From: Otatea glauca
Taxonomy: Eukaryota > Streptophyta > Magnoliopsida > Poales > Poaceae
Direction: 5' to 3'
NCBI GenBank assembly: GCA_036346275.1
Contig: CM070722.1
Span: 57,883,524-57,947,523 of the forward strand
Length of the DNA stretch: 64,000 bases
Of this stretch, positions 1 to 11,380 are shown one piece after another. The notes under the pieces were generated by a model. It searched no databases and was not told the origin of the DNA. It worked only from the letters and a program-made list of their open reading frames with translations. Position 1 is the stretch's first letter. Each line of letters begins with the position of its first letter. The translations under genes were made by a program, and so were the position numbers.

Positions 1-1081
1 ATCATGCAAACGCCTCGAGCGATCGGCCCCGTGCAATGACCTGTTAAAGCTGTGACCCAATCATCGATCGTAATCTGCAGGTGCATGCTGCGGCACACAG
101 TTTGCTCACTGTTTGTTCTGATATGTGAGTGTAGTGTAACTGTGCATATAATTGTTGGACATGATGAGAGCGCGGGCAGTGCCCGACATTCCATGCCGAT
201 AACTTAGATTTTTTTTATAATTACTGCATGAAACTCAATACAGTGTGAGCAAGAGATATTAATCGCTCTTACGGTGAGAATGAGATGGGTGATCAATGCC
301 AAACGTACCTATATCCACGAGTTGTTAAGGGCGAAGGAGCAAGGCATGCAGCTAGCTTAGGGATCGATGCTCCATGAAGACACGTGAACGTAGGCTAGAG
401 ATAGGCTAGCTAACAGCAGCAAGCTGCTGGATCGGTCGCTGGATGTTTTGCAACAGGCCAATACAATGATACAAGCAGATCTACCAATTAACACATGCAA
501 TCGTGGACCATGCGTCGACCCATGCAGCAACAGTACTTTCTAGCTAGCCTGGGCACCGACACTTCACTAGCCTACCCTAGCTAGCGCACGTACGGACGCG
601 CGCTTTTCCCAATTGTTGGTGCAGTGCAAGTGTGCAACCATGCATGCAACCAACGCCAGACAGGTAGACAGGCACCAAGTAGTTGTGTAGTTGTCAATCA
701 TCTACGCATGGTCATTCGATTCGAGAGAGCTAGCGTACGCACGCATTTTAAAACGTACAATGTCTAGCTGTAACACCGAATGGATATGCGTGTGCGTCCA
801 TGCATGCAATGCAACAAGAAGAAGATGATCGGTTGACGCATGGATCTCATGTAGCCTTTACAAGCTAGCTAGCTCGCCCTGTCTTTTCGGGCAAAACACA
901 TAAATGTAGCCTTCAGGGCATGCATGTACCGTCGGTCCTTTTGCTACAGTAAGAACGCCAGCATCGATCGATCATCTATCCCTAAACATCCAAGTAAAAT
1001 CGATCTGGCACTCTTTTAAGTCAATCGATAGCTGCAGTGCCGCGCTACAGTACCGGGCCGGCGCAATGTTGATCAATGGAT
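1..1081. other. intergenic, no gene recognised
   Basis: No coding region or delimited repeat was recognised. The sequence is rich in CTAG, TAGC and GATC tetranucleotides, as is common in grass intergenic DNA. It ends at the 9-bp target duplication of the Mutator-like element that begins at 1091. Confidence 0.5.
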
Positions 1082-2123
1082 GAATTATTCGAATATTTAC
1101 TGCTGTATCCTGTTAAATTTTTATTTTAAAAAAATTAGCCCTCGTTACAATTTTTTGTATAGATTTGAACCCCGTGTGCTAAATTTTATTTTAAAATTAG
1201 CCATCGTCATAATTTTTTTACCTATTTGACTTCTAGGCCCGCAAAAACCGTGTGCGCTCAGGAGGCGATGCCCAGGTAAAGCAGTCCAACACGTGGTGGC
1301 AAAAAAAAGCGAAAAACAAAAAAAACGAGAGAGGAGGCATGCATCGGACTGGGAGTGTTGCATGTTACGGTCCGTTGTATGCTACAGTTTTTTTTCTCAA
1401 TCTTTTTCTTTTTTTTTGTTGTGAGAGGAGGCTAATTATGAAAAAAAATACAATTTTATTTTATCAGGTTTTATAAATGCATTACAATAGAAACAAATTT
1501 GTACGACGGTTACTTCTCAAAAAATAATTCTGCAGGTAACATTTTATTACTTTTATTATTGCAAAAACAAAATATTATTGAAGGTAACATTTTAATTTTT
1601 AGAACTTGCCGGTATTATATTATTCTCTTTTCGTAAAATATCTGAGGACTCGTATTCTGCGGGCCCAATTACCGTCAATAATTCTGTGGGCCATCAATAA
1701 ATTTTTTGTTGCAATAATAAAAGTAATTATAAATATTACCTGTATAAAAATATTATTGGCGGTAATTTGATTTGCATAATTATTAAGTGATTGGGTCCGT
1801 AAAATATGGTTCCTCAAATATATATTGTTATATTGTGCCCCTCCGTAGAATATGGGTCCTCAAAATATTTATGGTACGTACGACCTGCAATTTTGAGAAC
1901 TAGTCGACGTACTATTTTTTCATAACTAACCATCGTACAAATTTTTTTCTATTGTAATGCATTTACAAAACCTGATAAAATAAAAATGCATTTTTTTTTC
2001 CATAATTAGCCTCCTTTCACAGCAAAAAAAAAAATGAAAAACACTGAAGCGTGCAGCGCTTCTAGTGCTGCATGCCTCTTCTTTTTTCGCTTTTTTTTTG
2101 TTTTTTCCGCCACATGTCGGAAT

Positions 2124-2143
2124 GGGGGCGCTGCAGCGCCCCC
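2124..2143. repeat. perfect 20-bp GC palindrome
   Basis: GGGGGCGCTGCAGCGCCCCC reads the same on both strands and lies in the 3' arm of the Mutator-like foldback, just before the nested LTR. The matching part of the 5' arm lacks it, so it arose after the arms diverged or was lost from one arm. Confidence 0.9.
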
Positions 2144-2180
2144 AGTCCGTTACTTTGCCTGTGCAACGCCTCCCGAGCGC

Positions 2181-2946
2181 TGTCGGGGATCGGTACTCTC
2201 GCCACGTGTAAGCATCCCCCGGGTCTCGTGGTAGCTTTCCACGAGCTCGGGGGCTTGTCTCCGACCTAGGAAGTGCACTCCTCAAGCTCGGGCTCGGGTC
2301 CAGCGAACTCGGGCTTGGACGCGAAGACAAAGATCATGCTCGACCCCGACGCCACGACCTCAGCACCTCTTGGGGTAAAAGGCATTTGTAATAATTTGTT
2401 TATCTCGTGTAAAAACTCTCCCCTGCGTGGGAATCAGTGCCAAACCTGCCCCTGCGCGGGAACTAGGGCCTAGCAACTCTCAGCAACTCCCGTCAACTCC
2501 CAACGGCTATTGTCAACCCCCAACGACCACGACGCCTCTCAGCAACCCTCGTCGACTCACCACGGGCACCTGACGTCAGCCTCGGGACCAAGTAGCGAAG
2601 CTCCCAGAGGACTATAAAAAGACGATGAATCACCCCGACCAAAGGGGGAGGAAGAACGGACATACACACAGAGACATATATACACGCACAAGGTAAAGCG
2701 CGGTCGACCTGGCTTTTTCCTACCCACAACATCGCTCCTGAGCGACCCCGAGCTCGGGCCTCGCTTGTATTCTCCCACCAAGCTTCATATACATCTTTCG
2801 CCCCAGGGCAAGACCTCGTGTTCATCGCTTCTTCTCCGACATACATCCCGCGACGCGCGCCATTCCCGAACGAGCACGACCTCGGACCTCGCCCCCAAAC
2901 GATCTGCTCACACCCCCTCTGCGGTCGGCGGTTCCGATCGTCGACA
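2181..2946 (+). mobile_element. solo LTR nested in the Mutator-like element
   Basis: The segment starts TGTCGGGGATCGG and ends CGTCGACA, giving TG...CA ends. It is flanked by AGCGC (2176-2180) and GGCGC (2947-2951), a 5-bp target duplication with one mismatch. The other arm of the host foldback runs from GAGCGC straight into the ACGGTTTTTGCGGG block, which gives an independent empty site. A TATA box (TATAAAA) lies at about 2613 in the plus direction. The GC-rich LTR style suggests Gypsy, but no internal domain is present to prove it. Confidence 0.8.
2613..2619 (+). promoter_or_regulatory. LTR TATA box
   Basis: TATAAAA follows a GC-rich stretch and is about 330 bases before the LTR end, a usual place for a U3/R boundary. 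It is the likely core promoter of the solo LTR. Activity is unknown. Confidence 0.5.
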
Positions 2947-3052
2947 GGCGCGGTTTTCGCGGGCCCAGGGACCAAATCTGTAAAAAATTGTGACGATGGC
3001 TTTTTTAAAAAAAACTTTAGCAGGCTACAACAGTAAAAGTTTCGAATTATTC

Positions 3053-3690
3053 TAGACTAATTAATCATGCATACACGTTTAATTAGCCAAGAATTAAGAG
3101 TTATCTAGGTCGATTCAATCATCGCATCTTGGAAAGAGAGTACAGTTAAAGGGGTACATACATGCTGGATGTGATGATCGAAGCAAACAAACTAAACTAA
3201 TTAAAATTGGCCCGCAGCTAGCCAGTTGAGCAGAGCACGATGGATACTAATTAATGGAGCCGATTGGACCGGCGCTTTTGTTATCTGCTGGTGCCGGTAG
3301 ATGGATCGGATGAGAGTGAGATGGTTGGATTGCAAGGTAGGAGGTGACTCGCTTAATTAATTAGCAAGATGGACTCCCTTTTCGGGGCTTTGCCGGTAGG
3401 AGGGGAAGCCATCACGTGAACCCATCGTCTTGCAAAAAAAAAAAAAAAAAAAACTACCCCCTCCTCCTCCTTTCCCGAAATGGACGTCCTAGCCTCCCCT
3501 CGCTTGACACGTGCATCTCTCTCTCCCTCCCGTCAAAATTGGTTGCCTTGTCCGTGGAGGTGTAGTTTTCAACGTGTTAAAAGCAACTACCGGTCGCATT
3601 AGTCAAAAAGTGGATTACCATCCCATGCTTAACGGGGGAACATGATCCGTACTAGAAAGATAAATATCTGACTCTTCTCCTGAGAAAATA
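3053..3690. other. intergenic, includes A20 tract
   Basis: No gene was recognised. A run of twenty A residues lies at 3434-3453, followed by a CT-rich stretch. Nothing upstream of the tract looks like a retrogene, so I read it as simple sequence. Confidence 0.5.
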
Positions 3691-3912
3691 AGGGTGTGTT
3701 TGTTACGGCTCCAGCTTATGGATCTGGTGGAGCTAGGTATTTCTAGCTCCACAGATCCGTGGAGCTGGAGTTGTAGATATATTAAGAGTATTTAGGTGGA
3801 TCATTTTATTTACATTTTAGACTAAAAATATAAACTTAATTCAATTTATTTTAGCCTACAAAATTCAGATCTGAGGTGAAGTTAGGATCTGGAGCTCTAC
3901 TAAACAGGACCT
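3691..3912. mobile_element. MITE with hAT-like ends
   Basis: The ends are AGGGTGTGTTTGT and, on the other strand, AGGTCCTGTTTAG. Both then lead into GGCTCCAGC / GAGCTCCAG. AAATA occurs directly on each side, but this short repeat is not decisive. No coding capacity. Confidence 0.55.
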
Positions 3913-4621
3913 AAATAAATAAGGGGATGTTATATATAACACTAACTAAAAGATTGTACATGTATTTTAGTTGATTTTCTCACTCTTGGATATGCTCCAT
4001 GATTTGTGTGCTGCCCCCGCAAAGTCTTCACCCCGCCGCACTAGCGGAGCCGGCGGCTCACCACCGCAAATGCCCCGTTCTTCCTCCTTACATGCACCTT
4101 TTTTGACAGTGTCCCCCGAAGCAGCCGCCAACTTTGTCCCAGCCGCAGCACAGGGGAGAGCACGACGAGGACAAGCTCGGTGTGGGAGAAGGTGCGGAGT
4201 AAACCAGGTCAATGGGATATGCCTTTTTGGAAGGCCCTCAGCACGACTGGTCCTGCACAGTCTAAAGTATGGCATGACATGAATAATAAGTTATGTCGAA
4301 TCTAGAAACTCGTTATGATGGGTGGTATGGCATAGGTCGTGTCTGAGCCGATCCAACACGAAAGCTGCCCTATCATGAAAAAACATCATATATATAACTC
4401 ATCCATCATCACCTATCTTACCATACTAACCTATACTATACCATCATGAAATACTACCTCCCCGCTTCGCACGGGCGGAGCCAGCCCAGGCCCAAGCCTC
4501 GGGCCAGTCTGGGCTGGCCCAAAAATTGTTGGCCTAATATATGAATTTTAAATAAAAATTGTATGGAATTTTGGGCCAGGCCTCGGCCCAGACCCAGGTG
4601 ACCCGAGGCCTCGCTTCGCCT
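3913..4621. other. intergenic, probable high-copy repeat fragments
   Basis: The open frames on both strands at 3967-4282 have no recognisable domain. The GGCCCAGGCC-type stretch at about 4480-4620 is a low-complexity sequence common in grass repeats. I cannot delimit an element here. Confidence 0.4.
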
Positions 4622-5482
4622 AGGGTTCACAAAATCAACGAAAATCGCTCTAAAATCATGAAAATCAAGCGTATCAAGCCGGTTTGATATCTGAAACGCT
4701 CGGTAAACCGGTGAGGTCCTAAGGAAATTATAATGATTCTATAAAATTTTCAGATCATTATCAGACTTGTGTATTTTTTAAAAAATTCTGACAGTGCTAC
4801 TATCTTTTTATATACTGTTCTATTTTTGATTTTCTAGGAGGCACTAAATGAAGTCTAATATTTCTGAATTTTTTTTGCGAGGTCCGTAGGCAATGCTAAT
4901 TATTTTAAAAAAAGTTTAGATGATGATCAGACATGTGTATTTTTTAAAATTCTAACAGTGCTAGTGTCTTTGTATATGCTCTTCTGTTTTTTATTTTCTA
5001 GGGGCACTAAATGTAGTATAATATTTCTAAAAATTTTACTACATGATCCTTCGAAACTCTTTATGAAACCATTAAAATTTTAGAGCATGATCAAAAATGT
5101 AAATTTTTATAAAAATCTGACAGTGTCTCTATTCTTTTCTATTAATTGATGTTTTTTATTTTTCAAAAGCAATAAATCATTTATTTTTTTAAAAAGTTTC
5201 TCTGATATTTATATATATTAATTAATATTTTTATGTTTATTTTTTTGATTTTTTTGATTTTCCTTAGGCATGCCAAAAATTGAATAAAAATCGCTTAAAA
5301 ATCGAAAGTAAAAAATAGGTCAAAATCACTCGATTTTATCTTTTTTTTCACTGTTGTTTGACGGTCTAATTCAAATTTGTTGAATTCAATTTTTTTCGAT
5401 TTCTACCAATTTTTGACCGGTTTTGCCGATTTTCGAAAATAAAAAATCATTTGAAAATCAATTTTTTGATTTTTTGAACCCT
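4622..5482. mobile_element. AGGGTTCA-ended element with tandem AT-rich interior
   Basis: The element starts AGGGTTCACAAAATCAA and ends in TTGATTTTTTGAACCCT, an inverted terminal repeat. It is flanked by GCTTCGCCT (4613-4621) and GCATTCGCCT (5483-5492), a 9-10 bp target duplication with one indel, as for Mutator-like elements. The interior is built of about 168-base units starting near 4741, 4908 and 5077, each with a version of CTGACAGTGCTACT followed by a GGCACTAAAT-like block. The same interior occurs at 20731-21969, 24828-26285 and 51705-52490. Confidence 0.68.
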
Positions 5483-5524
5483 GCATTCGCCTCCTCTCAT
5501 GACCCATCCGACGAAGTTGTTATC

Positions 5525-5570
5525 TCCCCCACGCCTCTATCGTCTCCTCTCTCTCTCTCTCCTCTCGCCT
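5525..5570. repeat. CT-rich microsatellite
   Basis: A short run of CT dinucleotides in a pyrimidine-rich stretch between the AT-rich element and the solo LTR. No function is suggested. Confidence 0.6.
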
Positions 5571-5776
5571 GCTCTACCCCATTGACCTGAAACATATAAA
5601 TGATCTGGATATTGGGGAGTAGTTAGTATGTATGCATGTTGTTAATTATTATACTATTTTCCTTATAGAAGAACTCTACTCTGGGGCGTAAGGTTTTTAA
5701 CGAGGTAGTAACTTTGTATCTGTACCCAATGAATAAATAAAATTTAGTTATTTTTTCCAAAATAATTGTATATACC

Positions 5777-6675
5777 TGTCGGCGTTTCGAGCACCGGCAA
5801 GTAAATTTGTAAGTCAAAGGGGCCACGCGTTTCCTGTCCCTGAATGATTAGACTCGAGAACCCAAGGTGTATACTGGTTCGGGCCGAATGTCCCTACTCC
5901 AGTTCGTTCGGTGGTGTTGTATTGCCTTAGGTGCAGATGGCTGCACAACGTTTTACAAATGAGAGCAGAGGGTTTGAGCACAAGAGTGTTCGCAAAGGCC
6001 TAGCGAGAAGAGGAGATCTCTCAGGTGTCCCCCTCCCAGAGGCCCCTGCCTCCCTTTATACAACTGGAGGGGGCAGGTTACATGGGAAGTTGGGAGAGGC
6101 CAGGAGAGAAAACCTACGCCGGGAGCATTAGTCTTTTCGCTTTGGTGATGGGTCGTGGCCCGGTTTGCCCACGCTGGGTCGGTAGCCCTGACGGGCAGGA
6201 CAGTTAGCTAATGCGCCGGGAACTGGCGCACCTGCCTTCTGTGAACCTGACGATGGTTGACGTTGCAGTGCGTAACGTTGGTACTGCCTCGGGAGGGAGC
6301 GTGCCTTTGTATTGTACGTGACTGGTTGATGGGACTGGAAGCTTGACTTCAGCAGCTATTTATGCCATCTTGGGAAAGAGCCACCTGCTCCCGTACAATC
6401 ACTTCGATTGTCCCCGTCCGCAGGGCACGTGGCCGTAGACTGGCGGAGGCTTTGACACGTAGCCCTTGGCGGAGGTGGCCTTAATTTGGTCGGAGGTCGA
6501 AGGATCCCGACCCGCCGCAGGGGTCGGGAGCCTTACTTGGTCGGGGACGCTAGTCCTGATCGGTCGGGGAGGGGCGTCCTTTGTGGTTTCACGGGTCCTT
6601 TGGTCGGTAATGGGCTTGAGGTAGCCTGCTTGTTATCCTGGGCTGTTGGGGTACCCCTGGTATGAGTATTCGTCA
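5777..6675 (+). mobile_element. solo LTR, family G, copy 1
   Basis: It starts TGTCGGCGTTTCGAGCACCG and ends TGGTATGAGTATTCGTCA. An exact 5-bp target duplication, ATACC, lies at 5772-5776 and 6676-6680. It aligns over its whole length with the solo LTR at 35049-35918, including the CCTTTATAC TATA region and the GGGAGGGAGCG block. No internal retrotransposon sequence adjoins, so it is a solo LTR left by LTR-LTR recombination. The GC-rich style and length suggest Gypsy. Confidence 0.9.
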
Positions 6676-6680
6676 ATACC

Positions 6681-9240
6681 AGATCCTCGCCGGCAGTCAA
6701 CACTCGCACCTTGTAATTGGTGCCGTCTACAGCGACGAACAGACAACGATGACATCCACGACACCACACGTCTAAAAGGACAAGATCTGAACTGGCACAG
6801 TACGATAACAGCACGACATGCCTTAGTCTGTGCCTAGGCCTCGTCGGAGTCGGAGGGGAGTCAGACCAGTATGGCACAACACGACGAGATGGCCATGCTA
6901 GCAGGCACGGCACGCCGTTGTTCGAAGCCCGTTGGGCCCAGCACAACCCAACTCTCAACTCTAGCGCGGAGGAGGTTGGTGAGGATCCATTGGAGGTACG
7001 ATGAGCCTTGCCGACGATGATGAGGTGCCTCGCATGCACAAGGCTCTCTTGATTTCCTTTGTGACGGTGGCTAGCTAGGATCGGAAGGGGAGGGGATTGT
7101 ACAGGGGGGAGGGGAGAGATTTGAGGCAGCTAATCTACGTCCAAAGAATTTTGTAAGTAAATGATAAATAGACAATCCCAATTAATAATTATCGAAGTAT
7201 GCCCATTTAGTGCAAACATCATGGTACAATAAGGACGTGACAAATATCTAGGAGTCGGGATCCGGATCAGTGTGGTAATAGAGAAACCTATCGCTGTCCC
7301 AAACAAAGATTCCCCTTGTGCTACATGCTACAGGTTGTGATTATAGCTACCAGCATGGATATAGTTCTAGGCAATTAGAAGCGAACAGCAATATGGTTAA
7401 ATGTGACAGTCGCGATGTGTTGGCTTTCATGACATGCATATATAGAATTTGGTTTAGTGTTAGGGCATTAGGCCGAAGAAGACGTTGACATGCTTTTGAA
7501 GAATTTGGGTGCCAACCATTTCTTAATTTTATTTAAATACTATTTCATGGAGTAGCTTTTTTATAATATTTTACTCCATTCATTTAGTTACAATTAATTT
7601 CTTCTTTAAGGTTAGAGGCCAGAATGTGCATGTATCTCGCTCGAGCTCTCTTCCATATCATCTGTGTAATCAAATTAATGTTGTACCAAGAAGTGCTATA
7701 TATATAGTTTCCTCCCACATGGTCAATCAAAGAGGTCGATCTTTTTACCTGTTCTTGTCTTCATTTGACTTATTGTTTAGAGATCCTGTAATTAATAGGG
7801 ACAAAAGTTCTCTTAGAATTCAGTGGTGAAGATTACCTTTCTCGTCGTTCTTCCTTTAGAGGGAAAAAAATCAATTACTATTTCAACTGTACTTCCTTCT
7901 AGATTGATCATACACAGTTAACTTTTCATAAAAAGATCATAGTTATTTTTTTCCCTCAAAAAAATTGTTGAAAAGCAATATGTGCACATGTTTGCGACGA
8001 GGATTCTAACTGTCAAGTCATCCTTTTAGATTTCCTATATTGTAGAGTAAACACTGTACTATATCCACCACACATGTTTTTCTAATAGAAATTGAATTAT
8101 GTTGGACGCCGCTAATCTAGAGTACTTGCTCTTGGAACAAATTTGCATATACGGATCAATATTGACCGCAAATTAAAACAACTAATATCCTGTACTAGAT
8201 AAATTTCTTTTCCTTATCCGATGAAATTTATGTGTTTCAAATATATCCGCTGAAGGCTGACTCCAGGTACCACGCGGGCCAAAATGGCCATTGTTTGGAA
8301 GCTAAGCTAGCATCCAAACATGGAGTCTGTTTCGTGGTTCCATCAGCACATGGGGAGGCCGGGTCGTGAAAGTGCAGTCTCACTTGCTCGCATCCCTTGC
8401 ACGCATTCAACTCCAATTATTCTTAGGAAATATATATCTATATATGTTCAGCTAGCATGTATGGATGCAATTATTTGCAAAACCAGCCTTATCACCTTAA
8501 TTAGTTGGTCCAGTACGTTAGCGTTCTATCACCAGCTAGCAATGAATCCGACCGATGATATAACGTTTGATTTATATGATCTAGCTCTGTCTGCTGCTCG
8601 ATCTCATCATATTATTTCATGCATGCACATGCATTTTGATCAAAGAAGTCCATGGTTCTTTGATTATCTGGTTTAGTTTACCTGTTTTTAGTGAAAAATA
8701 ACGTACGTGGTTTAATTGTTGCAGGGTATAATTAGAAAACCGGCTAGAACAGTTCAGGCCCTTAAGCCCCCATATGCCCTCCTTTAATCCCCAGTTTAAA
8801 CGGAATACATATATATGCTGGAGTACTTGTTACACATGATCCCAGCATTAGGGTTTGAAAACTAGAAAAATAATAAGTTACAATCTGTTTTTCCTGGAAG
8901 CCAGACGAAAAGCATCCAGAAAAATGAACCGCACTCTTTAGGTGGTCTAGAGCCGGTTTTTGATAATCAAAACCTGCAGGTTGTTAGTGAATAAGTGTAT
9001 TTAAAGATCCCTAAAAAAGTGTCTTCTAATCTTCTCTTTGTTTCAACAAACAAGAAAACGATGCTAGCTTGATATAGCTAAGACGTAGTTCATCTCAACT
9101 TGTTGGGTCATCGATCGATTTTGTCTTTCTAGAAAGTAAGGATGGTCGTCTCCCGTATTCTCGTGAGCGAAGTTAAGAAAAAATTTAGCATAGGTTTGGT
9201 AAAGCTTATACATATACATACATACATATATAAATACACA
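6681..9240. other. intergenic, no gene recognised
   Basis: Nothing with clear coding character was found. The short plus-strand frames at 7626-7829 and 8320-8676 have no recognisable domain and sit in AT-rich sequence. The stretch at 6880-6990 resembles GC-rich grass repeat fragments. Confidence 0.45.
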
Positions 9241-9677
9241 TATATATATATGACGACATATCTAATGAAAACCACTTTTACTATGAAAACTCCGTGAAAC
9301 CCATATGTACAAGTTTTGAACAATTCTCAAAAAAATACCATACGTAGGGGAGGTGAGTTTCTACAATTTTGCAAAATTTGAAGACCAAACTCAATGGCAT
9401 TTGAAAGATATGAAAAAGACAAATTAAGCCTAAATAGTGATTTTCACTGTTCATCACTATTCATTTCGCTGTTTGTCTTTTTCATATCTTTCAAATGCAA
9501 TTGAGTTTGCTCTTCAAATTTTGCGAGATTGTAGAAGCTCACCTCCCCTACGTATGATAATTTTTTGAGAATTTCTCAAAACTTGTACACATGAGTTTCA
9601 CGAAGTTTTTACAGTAAAAGTGGTTTTTACTGGATATGTTGTCTATATGTATGCATATGTACATATATATATATATG
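9241..9677. mobile_element. Micron-like foldback MITE in a TA microsatellite
   Basis: Two arms of about 180 bases (9255-9432 and 9473-9650) are inverted copies of each other. Shared blocks include AAAACCACTTTTACT, CTACGTAGGGGAGGTGAG and TTTCAAATGC/GCATTTGAAA. Tracts of TA lie on both outer sides. MITEs flanked by (TA)n are known in rice as Micron. No coding capacity. The family name is inference. Confidence 0.6.
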
Positions 9678-9682
9678 TGTGT

Positions 9683-9913
9683 AGCCCTCTTTGGAATAGA
9701 TTATAGAAATGCAGATTCTGAATTATGAGAGAATCAGGTGGGTGATAATTTCTGATTTTGTGTACAAATTCCGCTTCTGATCATGAGAGAAGCTTCCTAA
9801 AATCCACTCCCACAATCAGAAGCAGAATTTGTGCAAAAAAATCAGAAGCTATCACCCACCCAATTCTCCTAGAATTCAAAATCTGCATTCCCATAATCTA
9901 TCCCAAAAGGGCT
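9683..9913. mobile_element. MITE with AGCCCT termini
   Basis: AGCCCTCTTTGGAATAGAT at the left matches the reverse complement of ATCTATCCCAAAAGGGCT at the right. The interior is nearly palindromic (ATTCAGAATCTGCATT-like blocks). It sits directly against the Micron-like element, in the same microsatellite, so its target duplication cannot be read safely. Confidence 0.6.
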
Positions 9914-10363
9914 GTATATGTATATATATCTATGTGTTCACGTGGTTCATTGTTAATCTCTCTACATATATCTCATTATTGAGTACCACACAGAACTTCA
10001 CTGCTCGTTTTTTTTTCACCTTTGTTTATCTGTTTTCGATCGTGTTATATATTTACTTCTCCTACTTAATCTCATCTAATCATCTCAATTGTTGTGTGAT
10101 TTTTTTTCCTTTATCAGACAAGATCAAATATTTCAAATTTAATCCCAATCAGTCAAATCATTTGACCTAGCTTTTTCCTGAATTAATGTCCAACGAAAAA
10201 TTAAGGCTTGCATGCATTCTTGGTGGCAAATTGTAAACCCGATCCCGTGGGTTAGCCTGCAGTTTTCGCTGTCGTACGCAGTCTTTCCCTAGCTAGCTTG
10301 GCCGTCCTTAACATTGAAATCCCGTGCGGTCTTTGTTCAAAAGATCAACTTGGAAGTCATATT
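9914..10363. other. intergenic, no gene recognised
   Basis: AT-rich sequence between two MITEs. No gene or delimited repeat was recognised. Confidence 0.45.
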
Positions 10364-10371
10364 CATGTATA

Positions 10372-11012
10372 CAGTGGCGGAACTAATTTTTTTTTAATGA
10401 ATACATACTTCACACGCATCTATACCCCTTTATAATGCACCTAAGCATTCTTTTCTACGTCCACCCTAAATAATGCACCCCACTAGAGATGGCCTAACCT
10501 TCATACACCCAGCGAAACGTCCCCAGAAACTTGCCTCCATCAAAATTAACCTCTCAGATCTTTCCTCAGCTTTACTCACCCACATCCGATGGCCATTGTT
10601 TAATGTGTCTAACTCATCCCTGTGGCTCACAACAGATCTCCCCCCACCTTCAGTATCATCTCAAGGAAAAGGAAACAAATATCCTGGAATTAAGGAAAAG
10701 GAAACAAATATTCTAGAAAAGGAAAAGACTATATATTACGTGCTCGGAAAAGGAAACCGGAAAACAGGACACTATACTAGTAACTCCATAGTTTGTAAAA
10801 TAGTTTCGTAACATCATATTAATCTAACACATATATTCGAAATTTACTAAAAGTACAATATAAATAGTTCTAAGGTTTACAAATTAATCTCAAACTATCA
10901 AAATCAGAATTAATTTAATTAACAAATTTAGCCTGTTGAAGAGGTAATCTTATGGGATTTTAATTTTTTTTAAGTACTTGTGTATACCCAGCACTCTCTA
11001 GATCTGCACATG
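10372..11012. mobile_element. hAT-like MITE interrupted by a Helitron
   Basis: CATGTATA at 10364-10371 and 11013-11020 is an exact 8-bp direct repeat, the hAT target size. The ends CAGTGGCGGAACTA and CATGTGCAGATCTA (reverse strand) match imperfectly. The element is related in opposite orientation to the one at 60061-60323 inside the poly(A) polymerase intron. The shared blocks include GTAACATCAT, AAGTACAAT and GAAGAGGT. The Helitron at 10419-10780 splits it, and the intron copy shows the uninterrupted state. Confidence 0.68.
10419..10780 (+). mobile_element. short non-autonomous Helitron, family A
   Basis: It begins TCTATACCCCTTTATAATGC after an A and ends GGACACTATACTAG before a T. This is Helitron style: TC at the 5' end, CTAG at the 3' end, insertion between A and T, no target duplication. 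The interior holds repeated AAAAGGAAACAAAT units. A 363-base relative lies at 63414-63776 on the minus strand, and the 5' part is shared with the element ending at 13199. It has no Rep/helicase gene. Confidence 0.8.
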
Positions 11013-11380
11013 CATGTATATGACTGGTTTCAATAAATCAATGGACAACGTGAAATCGAAGGTATGTGATCCTTGACAATTTCCAGAGATATCGATCTGC
11101 CTTAATTAGTATTACAAATATCCACGTGCGTATATATGAATTAATTGTCCTTGAGCTCATGGATGCATTTTGCTTCAAATCAAGTTCTAACACGTGTACA
11201 CGACAGGAAAAGTTGGCAGACGTTGGACTGTATGTAGTGGACTAGCTGTAGGCAAGGTAACATTTGGGGCAAAAAAATGGCTTGTGAAAAGGTGAAACTA
11301 ACTTGGCTATAAAAGAAGGTAACACTACTTGCTGTGATGTATAGCACAATTTGTGTAGCTAATCTAGCTACATATAGTTA

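Larger units (their letters stand above)
1091..3043. mobile_element. Mutator-like foldback element with 9-bp target duplication
   Basis: A direct repeat GAATTATTC sits at 1082-1090 and 3044-3052, and the sequence between has long inverted arms. The outer ends match: GAATATTTACTGCTGTATCC at 1091 against the reverse complement of 3023-3043. Matching continues inward, for example GGCCCGC near 1238 against GCGGGCC near 2966, the AGGAGGC blocks, and 1430-1510 against 1930-2015. Nine-base target duplications with long terminal inverted repeats are typical of Mutator-like elements. No transposase is present, so it is non-autonomous. It is interrupted by a solo LTR at 2181-2946; without it the element is about 1.2 kb. 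The 5' arm holds a second degenerate copy of its terminal segment (about 1110-1165 and 1170-1235). Confidence 0.82.

Noticed and set aside
2493..2983. Open frames on both strands in the nested solo LTR
   Set aside because: The segment is an LTR by its ends and target duplication. Products have no recognisable domain.
4741..5200. Centromeric satellite, because of the unit of about 168 bases
   Set aside because: Only about three degenerate units lie within a short element with its own termini and target duplication.
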